Assembly: GCA_015494735.1 (NCBI GenBank)
Contig: WGAQ01000039.1
Location: 1 to 9,212 of the forward strand
DNA from: Caldifarciminota bacterium
Lineage (GTDB): Bacteria; Hydrothermota; Hydrothermia; LBFQ01; DSFT01
Direction of reading: 5' to 3'
DNA length: 9,212 nucleotides
Each line of letters begins with the position of its first letter. Position 1 is the first letter of the stretch. Shown here piece after piece: positions 1 to 4,796 of the stretch. The notes beneath the pieces were generated by a model. It saw only the letters and a program-made list of their open reading frames with translations. It was not told the DNA's origin and searched no databases. The translations under genes and the position numbers were made by a program.

Positions 1-236
1 CTCGATGGCTTGGGCAGAATCTCATCCAGAAAGACCACGGTATCGCTCGCAAGGATGGGCAGGTCTGGATGGAGGCTCTGGACGGACAGGGCCTTGCTAA
101 GGGCATTCTCCATCACCGTCCTGACGGGGTCAGGGTAAATAACCTCCCGGACCCGGGGCTCCACCACCCGGAACTCCAGCCCCATGGAGCGAAGTATCTC
201 CCTCCTGCGGGGAGAAGAACTACCTAATACAAGCAT
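1..236 (-). CDS. maf: Maf family nucleotide pyrophosphatase (N-terminal part, cut by window edge)
   Basis: Reading the minus strand from the ATG at 236 gives 78 residues with no stop before the window edge. They open with the Maf signature GSSSPRR (residues 5-11) in the usual place right after a short beta strand, followed by LASDTVVFLDEILPKP (residues 62-77), the conserved Asp-Thr-Val-Val segment of the family. Maf proteins are cytosolic house-cleaning pyrophosphatases that hydrolyse non-canonical or modified nucleoside triphosphates (dTTP/UTP or modified pyrimidines, depending on subfamily) and were first linked to septum formation. The usual length is about 190 residues, so roughly 60 percent is missing. 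The start overlaps the end of the HprK-like gene by 13 bases and is preceded by GGAGG 4 bases upstream, so translation is probably coupled. The subfamily cannot be set from this fragment. Confidence 0.9.
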   Translation of the reverse strand, partial: MLVLGSSSPRRREILRSMGLEFRVVEPRVREVIYPDPVRTVMENALSKALSVQSLHPDLPILASDTVVFLDEILPKPS

Positions 237-889
237 GATTCCTCCACCTCCGAAAAATCGCTATACATGGTCAGCAGTACATCCACCCCCTCGAGCATCC
301 CCTCCAGTTCTCCCACCCTGTCGAATACCCTCTTCAGGTTGAAAATCTGCTCCAGAATCAACGGAATCGCCTTCCCCCGGGAAAGTCTTATAACCACAGG
401 ATACGCTCCGGGGCTGTATCGTACGAAGCATATACGCTTCAAACTGTCCTCCCTCAGGTAATTCGAGGGTTTCAGAGTAAACGGAATGTGCATGAAGACT
501 CTTCCATCCCTCAACTCCACCATATCCTCCCCCATATACCTGAATCCCCTTTCGAGAGCCCTCCTTACAGCCCGCGTCTTCCCGCTTCCCGGACGACCCA
601 CGAAGAGGATGGCCCCATCACCACGGGAGACAGCACCCGCGTGGAGCAGGAATCCCCCACCGTAGTCCCGCGCAAGCATGTACCTCAATCCGTAGGCGGC
701 ATAGGTATACCACTTTTCAGGAGGGGAATATATAACCCGCCTTCCGGGAAAAACTCTGTACGAATGATAGGATTTGACGAATACCCTGAGCCGGGGCCCC
801 TCCCGCGTGGATATCCAGGAGAAAGGACTCTCCTGGAGGGGAAAAGGGGAACACAAACCAATTCTCCTCCCCAGATACTCAATCCTCAA
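224..889 (-). CDS. HprK-like P-loop kinase (HPr kinase-related protein of a PqqD-linked system)
   Basis: About 221 residues. The centre has a segment typical of HPr-kinase-like proteins: FLLHAGAVSRGDGAILFVG leading into a Walker A loop GRPGSGKT (about residues 98-105), then GEDMVEL about 20 residues later at the place of the acidic Walker B/catalytic pair. I see no HPr Ser kinase signature (EVRG-GI-type motif), and the N-terminal HprK domain is absent, so action on HPr is not supported. HprK-related kinases beside PqqD-like proteins occur in exopolysaccharide and exosortase loci, where their substrates are unknown; that context matches here. There is no ATG. Two tandem TTG codons (892 and 889) are possible starts, and 889 was chosen because GGAGG lies 6 bases upstream of it, against 3 for 892. 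It overlaps the PqqD gene upstream and maf downstream, so it is clearly in one operon. The family call is fair; the function is open. Confidence 0.75.
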   Translation of the reverse strand: MRIEYLGRRIGLCSPFPLQESPFSWISTREGPRLRVFVKSYHSYRVFPGRRVIYSPPEKWYTYAAYGLRYMLARDYGGGFLLHAGAVSRGDGAILFVGRPGSGKTRAVRRALERGFRYMGEDMVELRDGRVFMHIPFTLKPSNYLREDSLKRICFVRYSPGAYPVVIRLSRGKAIPLILEQIFNLKRVFDRVGELEGMLEGVDVLLTMYSDFSEVEESCLY

Positions 890-1130
890 CAAGGCCCTCC
901 CGTTTCATCATGAGGAGGAACTTCTCCAGGTCCCTCCTGGCCACATCGGGGGACACTCCGAAATCGCGGGAATAACTCTCCACTATCTCGTCCTCCGGCT
1001 TCCCATCCATCATCATCTCCAGTAGATAGGAAGAGGTCAGGTTGAGGTGGATAATCCGCTCCCTCTGAGAATCGTATATGATGTATCCCTCCTCCGTAAG
1101 GGCAAGTCTCAGTCCTTCCTTCAACCTCAT
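879..1130 (-). CDS. PqqD-like (RiPP recognition element fold) small protein
   Basis: A protein of 83 residues. The pattern is that of the PqqD family: an N-terminal beta hairpin (LALTEEGYIIYDSQRERIIHLN), the conserved LN-T-S-Y-L segment with a following helix, a DGKPEDEIVESY stretch, then a C-terminal helix ending DLEKFLLMMKREGLV, equivalent to the usual Dv-fl--L---Gll ending. PqqD proteins bind peptides as chaperones for modifying enzymes, but many stand-alone homologues sit in polysaccharide loci beside HprK-related kinases. No radical SAM enzyme or precursor peptide is visible in this window. An in-frame extension to 1196 exists but runs through the export gene in a composition unlike the family; the ATG at 1130 forms an ATGA overlap with the export gene stop, which fixes the start. 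The stop overlaps the kinase gene start by 11 to 14 bases. Confidence 0.85.
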   Translation of the reverse strand: MRLKEGLRLALTEEGYIIYDSQRERIIHLNLTSSYLLEMMMDGKPEDEIVESYSRDFGVSPDVARRDLEKFLLMMKREGLVED

Positions 1131-1687
1131 CGCCCCACCACTCCGAGAACCGTAAGAAGGGTCAGGAAACTGGTGGCGGTGTTGACCACCATCCACACCA
1201 TCTGCCAGTTTATCTTCCTTGCCATCCTGAGATACAGGAGGTCTCCGGGCATCACCGGTATGGCGGCGTTCCTGTCCAGTTCGAATCGCATGGAGTCCCT
1301 GTAGAGTTCCACGAGACGAATATCCTTATACGGAGCCACGTTCGAAAGGAGAATGGCATCCCGAATCGTCATCCCCTTTCTGTAGGGTACGGATGCATTG
1401 TTTCCATCGCTGGTGGCCAGATAAACCACCGGCTCCATCCTGTTGACGATGTCGAGTATGACCACAGCGGATGGATAATAGTCCTTCACTCTGGCAAATA
1501 TGGTATCGCGGGCGGAGAATATGTCGAGCCCCCCAACCCTTATATATCCGAAGGGCTGGAGCAGAACCGTGCTATCCTCACGAACGACCACCTTCGCCTC
1601 GTAATCGTATCCCCCCAGTCTTATGGACAGAATGTCCCCCGTGCGGATGGTGTCCACGGTTAATGCAACCAAAAACAATCCAGTCAT
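1127..1687 (-). CDS. Polysaccharide biosynthesis/export (Wza-like) protein with SLBB domain
   Basis: 186 residues. Residues 13-81 fit the polysaccharide export domain (IRTGDILSIRLGG, then V-EDSTVLLQPFGYIRVGGL, then ARVKDYYPSAVVILDIV). Residues 86-153 fit an SLBB domain (VVYLATSDG, a basic turn, GMTIRDAILLSNV, and the closing VMPGDLLYLR). The C-terminus (about 161-184) is one hydrophobic helix, which in Wza-type exporters spans the outer membrane. The N-terminus is a short apolar stretch (MTGLFLVALTVD) without a positive charge or lipobox Cys, so it is a poor signal peptide. Wza-like proteins are usually 300 or more residues, so this is a minimal version with one SLBB repeat. It starts inside the argF stop (ATGA, 4-base overlap) and ends inside the PqqD start (ATGA), so translation is probably coupled. 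The expected role is export of a surface polysaccharide; no glycosyltransferase or Wzc kinase is in view. Confidence 0.85.
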   Translation of the reverse strand: MTGLFLVALTVDTIRTGDILSIRLGGYDYEAKVVVREDSTVLLQPFGYIRVGGLDIFSARDTIFARVKDYYPSAVVILDIVNRMEPVVYLATSDGNNASVPYRKGMTIRDAILLSNVAPYKDIRLVELYRDSMRFELDRNAAIPVMPGDLLYLRMARKINWQMVWMVVNTATSFLTLLTVLGVVGR

Positions 1688-2607
1688 TTGCTGTACAGGT
1701 ACGCAATCAATCCCTTCTGGGCATGCAATCTATTTTCCGCCTGCTCGAACACTATGGATGCATCGCTCTCTATGACCTCTTCCGTCACCTCCTCCCCTCT
1801 GTGGGCAGGCAGACAGTGCATGAATTTCGCCGAAGTGGATGCCATATCCATTACCTTTTCGTTCACCTGATAGGGCATAAAGATTTTCTTCCTCTCCTCC
1901 GCCTCCGATTCCTGACCCATGGATGCCCACACGTCAGTATATACGAAATCAGCACCCCTCACAGCATCGATATCGGTGGTAATCTCTATCCTTGCCCCCG
2001 TCTTTTCGGCAACCCGCAGGACCCTGCTGACTATATCCTCCGATGGAGCGTACCCTTCCGGATGAATAAGGACGAATCTGTTGCCCATCTGGGCGGACAT
2101 GAGCATCAGGGAATGGGCAACGTTGTTCCCATCCCCCACGAATGCGAGGGTGAAATCGTTGCTCCAGTTCGTGATTTCGAATATGGTGAGGAAATCGGCA
2201 AGGGCCTGACAGGGATGCTCCAGGTCGGAGAGGGCGTTGATTACAGGGGTCCGCGTGTATCGGGCCAGTTCCTCCAGGGTGGAGTGGGCATACACCCTCG
2301 CGACGATGCCCTCGGTCCATCTGTCCAGATTCCGGGCCACATCCTTGACCGGCTCCCTGACCCCCATACGGACAGATTTGTGGTCCATGTACATGGGATA
2401 TCCACCCAGCTGATGGATGCCAATCTGAAAGGTGGCAAGGGTTCTGAGGGAGGGCTTTTCGAATATCAGGGCTATGGTTCTGTTCTGGAGAAGGTTCTTA
2501 TACCGGATGCCCATCCTGTATTCCCGCTTGAGTTCATAACCCAGCTTCAGAACCTCCTTGGTTTCTTCGGGAGAAAGGTCCAGAACGGAAAGATAATCCC
2601 TCTTCAT
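1684..2607 (-). CDS. argF: Ornithine carbamoyltransferase
   Basis: 307 residues, the normal length. The enzyme joins carbamoyl phosphate and ornithine to give citrulline in arginine synthesis (or runs in reverse in the arginine deiminase pathway). Signature motifs in order are FEKPSLRT (49-56), HPCQALAD (131-138), VGDGNNVAHSLM, DVWASMGQE, HCLPAHRG (264-271) with the catalytic Cys, and FEQAENRLHAQKG near the end. One oddity: the carbamoyl-phosphate loop reads S-L-R-T-L where the family has S-x-R-T-R, so the second Arg is lost (codon CTT). The ATG at 2607 was chosen over an upstream TTG at 2628 because it follows a -10-like TAAAAT by 7 bases, with no ribosome binding site. It is the first gene of an operon with the export, PqqD and kinase genes, which is an unexpected partnership. 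No other arg genes are nearby. Confidence 0.95.
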   Translation of the reverse strand: MKRDYLSVLDLSPEETKEVLKLGYELKREYRMGIRYKNLLQNRTIALIFEKPSLRTLATFQIGIHQLGGYPMYMDHKSVRMGVREPVKDVARNLDRWTEGIVARVYAHSTLEELARYTRTPVINALSDLEHPCQALADFLTIFEITNWSNDFTLAFVGDGNNVAHSLMLMSAQMGNRFVLIHPEGYAPSEDIVSRVLRVAEKTGARIEITTDIDAVRGADFVYTDVWASMGQESEAEERKKIFMPYQVNEKVMDMASTSAKFMHCLPAHRGEEVTEEVIESDASIVFEQAENRLHAQKGLIAYLYSK

Positions 2608-2623
2608 GGAGGAAATTTTAAAC
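2608..2623 (-). promoter_or_regulatory. Putative -10 element of argF, leaderless type
   Basis: On the minus strand TAAAAT (2620 to 2615) lies 7 bases before the ATG at 2607, which would put the transcription start at or next to the A of the start codon. The bases between are TTCCTCC, which is not a ribosome binding site. No convincing -35 hexamer is seen 16-18 bases upstream. The ten bases ending this element are identical to those upstream of trxB (7601-7610). Confidence 0.5.
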
Positions 2624-2699
2624 GGCAACGGAAATCATGTTCTTCCGATGAGGATGGTGAAATATTGGCGAGATGCGATAAATGGATTGAAAGGGTGCA

Positions 2700-2715
2700 G
2701 GGGCGAATACGCCCC
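2700..2715. terminator. GC-rich hairpin downstream of the lipoprotein gene (possible terminator)
   Basis: GGGGCG (2700-2705) and CGCCCC (2710-2715) are perfectly complementary around an AATA loop. It lies 11 bases past the lipoprotein stop and about 80 bases before the argF promoter, where a terminator would be expected. On the minus strand no T-run follows, so it may be a weak terminator or only a 3'-end stabilising hairpin. Confidence 0.4.
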
Positions 2716-2726
2716 CATGAGGGCCA

Positions 2727-2939
2727 TTACTCGCCCTGAGCCTCCTGAGTTTCCTCAGTGTTCTCCTGGGTCTCCTGAGTCTGCTGGGTGGTGTCCTGAG
2801 TCTGAGTCTCCTGAGTGGCTTCCTGCTGCTGCTCCACCTGCTGGGTCTGGGTCTCCTCAGTAGCCTTCTCCTCTCCTCCCTGACCGCCGCATGCTGCCAG
2901 GGAAACTCCAAGCACGAGCGCTATCAAAAGGTTCCTCAT
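2727..2939 (-). CDS. Small Gln/Glu/Thr-rich lipoprotein
   Basis: 70 residues. The first 16 are a lipoprotein signal peptide: MRN, a hydrophobic core LLIALVLGVSL, then the lipobox L-A-A-C with Cys17 as the lipidated residue. The predicted mature part (54 residues) has 16 Gln, 13 Glu and 12 Thr, a single Lys, no Arg and no aromatic residue, built of irregular TQE/TQT-like units; it should be an acidic, disordered tether on the membrane surface. The gene has an excellent ribosome binding site and its own promoter region, so I take it as real despite its low complexity. I do not recognise the family; short lipoproteins of this kind are common but mostly uncharacterised. The nearest gene downstream is argF, beyond a hairpin and a separate promoter, so it appears to be transcribed alone. 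Confidence 0.8.
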   Translation of the reverse strand: MRNLLIALVLGVSLAACGGQGGEEKATEETQTQQVEQQQEATQETQTQDTTQQTQETQENTEETQEAQGE

Positions 2940-2945
2940 GGTCCT

Positions 2946-2954
2946 ACCTCCTTT
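2946..2954 (-). promoter_or_regulatory. Strong ribosome binding site of the lipoprotein gene
   Basis: The minus strand reads AAAGGAGGT, a near-perfect complement to the end of 16S rRNA, with 6 bases to the ATG at 2939. It supports both the gene and its start. Such sites are missing at the predicted leaderless genes of the window. Confidence 0.8.
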
Positions 2955-2989
2955 TCCAGTTCAATTTCACCCTTCGAGGTTTTAATTGG

Positions 2990-3038
2990 TTTTAAATTTT
3001 AAAGGTTCAATAACCTCTAAATTGAGTGCGAAATTATA
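2990..3038 (-). promoter_or_regulatory. AT-rich promoter region of the lipoprotein gene
   Basis: Two candidate -10 elements lie on the minus strand: TAAAAT within TTTAAAATTT (TAAAAT at 3001 to 2996), the same element seen upstream of argF, trxB and the peroxiredoxin, and a perfect TATAAT (3038 to 3033). Starts from them would give leaders of about 50 or 90 bases before the ATG at 2939. A six-base inverted repeat, GAGGTT (2976-2981) and AACCTC (3012-3017), flanks the first element and could mark a regulator site. No clear -35 is seen. The rest of the gap up to 3144 holds the 3' end of the hydrolase transcript, where I see no strong terminator. Confidence 0.45.
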
Positions 3039-3144
3039 ATCACCTCTCCCGGGGAAAAGCAGCACAGGACCTACAACAATGCCCGCACTATCTCGAACTA
3101 CTGGCTCCCGAAGGGTCTGATGCAAAATGCATGCATAACCATAC

Positions 3145-4035
3145 CTATTCTTCCATCATCCGCCTCACGGCCCTTATCTGGGCTTTGAGATTCTCCATGA
3201 AGGCGTATATGGGCTGGCGTATATTCCTTCCCCTGTAGTACTTCTCCACCATAAAATCCATCACATCCTCCGTGTTATCGAACTTCTCAAGGGCACGGCG
3301 TATGTCCTGGATATACTCCATGGTATATTCCCGTGAGCGGCGCAGAAATTCCCTCACCTCATCCCTTCCCTTTATAATCCTCTCGTGGGGAAGACCCAGA
3401 ATCTCGATGTCCAGAGACGCAATCTTATCGAAACTGGACATGTACAGTTCCACATCTGCAAGGAATTGTGGAAGGATGTAAGAATAATCGGCATTGGGAA
3501 CTCCCACGGCCTCCCCCACCACAGCAAGAGCGCATCCGGGAAGATAATAGCTGACTGAATCCCTCGTATGACCGGGAGTCTCCATTATATAGACCTCCAT
3601 ATCGCCGACGCGAATTGTTCTGCCTTCCGATGCTTTCTCATCCACGGGAAAGGGTTCGAAGTGGTAATCGTGGTCAACACCTATGAGCTGGAGCTCCTTC
3701 CGATTCAACTCCTCTATGAGGGACAGAGCCCTCCTGCTGGAAAAGACCCTTTCGAACCCCTCATGGGCCACCCTCCTGCCAATATCAACAGACTTCTGAA
3801 TGACGGGCATCCCTCCGACATGGTCGTAATGGGAGTGGGTAAACATCACGTAATGGAGAAAGTCCACTCCCACGGATTCGAAGAAACCAGAAATCTGAAG
3901 ACCCCAGAAGGCAGTTCCCGTGTCTATAAGGGCCCTCTCACCTCCGGATTCGATGAAATAGACGAATGCATAGGCATTTCCGAGAGCTCTGACCCCCTCG
4001 CACAGGGGTTCCACACCAAATTCGATTTCCCTCAT
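3145..4035 (-). CDS. Metallo-beta-lactamase-fold hydrolase
   Basis: 296 residues with the metal-binding set of the fold in order: ALIDTG (35-40), THSHYDHVGG (66-75, His67, His69, Asp71, His72), PGHTRDS (154-160, His156), VGEAVGVP (173-180) and PHERI (216-220, His217). The bridging ligand that is usually Asp in motif 4 appears to be Glu175. After the core, about 75 C-terminal residues (from 221) are rich in charged helices, which may form a cap or dimer arm. The substrate cannot be told from sequence; candidates in this superfamily include glyoxalase II-like thioesters, lactones and phosphodiesters. The ATG at 4035 has no ribosome binding site but follows a TAAACT by 7 bases. It is divergent from the peroxiredoxin across 116 bases, so a shared stress role is possible but unproven. 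Confidence 0.88.
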   Translation of the reverse strand: MREIEFGVEPLCEGVRALGNAYAFVYFIESGGERALIDTGTAFWGLQISGFFESVGVDFLHYVMFTHSHYDHVGGMPVIQKSVDIGRRVAHEGFERVFSSRRALSLIEELNRKELQLIGVDHDYHFEPFPVDEKASEGRTIRVGDMEVYIMETPGHTRDSVSYYLPGCALAVVGEAVGVPNADYSYILPQFLADVELYMSSFDKIASLDIEILGLPHERIIKGRDEVREFLRRSREYTMEYIQDIRRALEKFDNTEDVMDFMVEKYYRGRNIRQPIYAFMENLKAQIRAVRRMMEE

Positions 4036-4050
4036 GGTGAGAAGTTTACT
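4036..4050 (-). promoter_or_regulatory. Putative -10 element of the hydrolase gene, leaderless type
   Basis: On the minus strand TAAACT (4048 to 4043) is followed by TCTCACC and then the ATG at 4035, giving the same 7-base spacing as argF. No ribosome binding site is present. A -35 match is weak at best (CTGAAG about 18 bases upstream). Confidence 0.5.
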
Positions 4051-4104
4051 TCCCCCACGAAAACCGCTTCAGACCATACACATACGGGAATTTACCCGAT
4101 GCTT

Positions 4105-4130
4105 TAAAATTTACATGCAAATCATTTGCA
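4105..4130 (+). promoter_or_regulatory. Peroxiredoxin promoter with overlapping palindromic operator
   Basis: A -10-like TAAAAT lies at 4105-4110, predicting a start near 4117. Directly over that start sits a perfect 15-base palindrome, TGCAAAT-C-ATTTGCA (4116-4130), with 7-base arms. A repressor bound there would block the promoter, so a redox or peroxide-responsive regulator is a natural guess. The sequence is not the PerR, OxyR or Fur consensus that I know. The leader of about 35 bases then carries the ribosome binding site. Confidence 0.5.
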
Positions 4131-4137
4131 AAAACAA

Positions 4138-4145
4138 AAGGAGGT
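4138..4145 (+). promoter_or_regulatory. Ribosome binding site of the peroxiredoxin gene
   Basis: AAGGAGGT lies 6 bases before the ATG at 4152, an ideal match and spacing. It fixes the start codon. Confidence 0.85.
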
Positions 4146-4151
4146 TGAACC

Positions 4152-4796
4152 ATGAAACTGATAGGAGACAGGTTCCCCGAGGTAGAGGTGGAAACCACGC
4201 ATGGGAAGATTAAGCTTCCCGACCACTATGCGGGTAAGTGGTTCGTGCTCTTCAGCCACCCCGCAGACTTCACCCCCGTATGCACCACCGAGTTCGTGTC
4301 TTTCCAGAAGCACTACGACGAGTTCAGGGCTCTGGGTGCGGAACTCATAGGTCTCTCTGTGGACCAGGTCTTCTCCCACATCAAGTGGGTGGAGTGGATA
4401 GAGGAGAAACTGGGGGTCAAGATTGAGTTCCCCATAATCGCCGACCACACCCTGGACGTCTCTAAGGAGCTGGGTCTCATACATCCCAACAAGGATGCCA
4501 CCACCGTCAGGGCAGTCTTCATAGTGGACCCCAACGCCATAATAAGGGCCATCATCTACTATCCTCAGGAGATTGGAAGGAACATACCTGAGGTGGTCAG
4601 AGCCCTCAAGGCTCTCAAGACCTTCGACGAGAAGAAACTGGCCGTTCCCGCCAACTGGCCGGAGAACGAAATCATCGGGGATAGACTCATCGTTCCTCCC
4701 GCCAAGAGCGTGGAGGATGCGAAGAAGAGGCTCGAAGGGGCTGAGAAGGGCGAGCACGAGTGCTTCGACTGGTGGTTCTGCCACAAGAAAGCCTAA
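4152..4796 (+). CDS. Peroxiredoxin, Prx6/archaeal long type
   Basis: 214 residues. The protein reduces hydrogen peroxide and organic peroxides in the cytosol. The active site is PADFTPVC (37-44): Pro37, Thr41 and peroxidatic Cys44, with the supporting Arg120 in TTVRAVFIVDP. After the thioredoxin-fold core comes the long C-terminal domain of Prx6-like proteins (VPANWPEN, then IGDRLIVPP) ending in ECFDWWFC, with Cys204 and Cys210. That tail is typical of archaeal and thermophile members such as the Aeropyrum enzyme, where a C-terminal Cys resolves the disulfide, so a 2-Cys mechanism is likely. Trx/TrxB could be the electron source; trxB lies about 2.8 kb away on the other strand. The gene has its own promoter and a palindrome upstream. 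Its TAA stop shares bases with the tilS stop. The close match to archaeal homologues hints at old transfer among thermophiles. Confidence 0.95.
   Translation: MKLIGDRFPEVEVETTHGKIKLPDHYAGKWFVLFSHPADFTPVCTTEFVSFQKHYDEFRALGAELIGLSVDQVFSHIKWVEWIEEKLGVKIEFPIIADHTLDVSKELGLIHPNKDATTVRAVFIVDPNAIIRAIIYYPQEIGRNIPEVVRALKALKTFDEKKLAVPANWPENEIIGDRLIVPPAKSVEDAKKRLEGAEKGEHECFDWWFCHKKA

Noticed and set aside
1131..1196. N-terminal extension of the PqqD-like protein to 1196
   Set aside because: The extra 22 residues run through the export gene in another frame and do not resemble the family; the ATGA overlap at 1130 is the better start.
1471..2739. Open frame of 422 codons on the plus strand opposite argF and the export gene
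   Set aside because: It is antisense to two genes with strong family motifs; its protein shows no known motif and has the low-quality composition of a shadow frame.
2740..2880. CTGAGT/CTCCTG repeats as a possible minisatellite or CRISPR-like array
   Set aside because: The units are irregular, without unique spacers, and are fully explained as codons for the TQE-rich lipoprotein.
3048..3144. Possible small RNA or tRNA downstream of the hydrolase gene
   Set aside because: Only a 3-bp CCC-TTC-GGG hairpin and the ATGCATGCAT palindrome are seen; no cloverleaf, no strong terminator and no T-run.
4085..4098. CGGG-AATTTA-CCCG inverted repeat between the hydrolase and peroxiredoxin genes
   Set aside because: Arms are only 4 bases; too short to claim as an operator, although it lies near the position of the missing -35.
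4122..4784. Open frame of 220 codons on the minus strand opposite the peroxiredoxin
   Set aside because: The plus-strand frame has the full set of peroxiredoxin residues and a perfect ribosome binding site; the antisense frame comes from codon bias.
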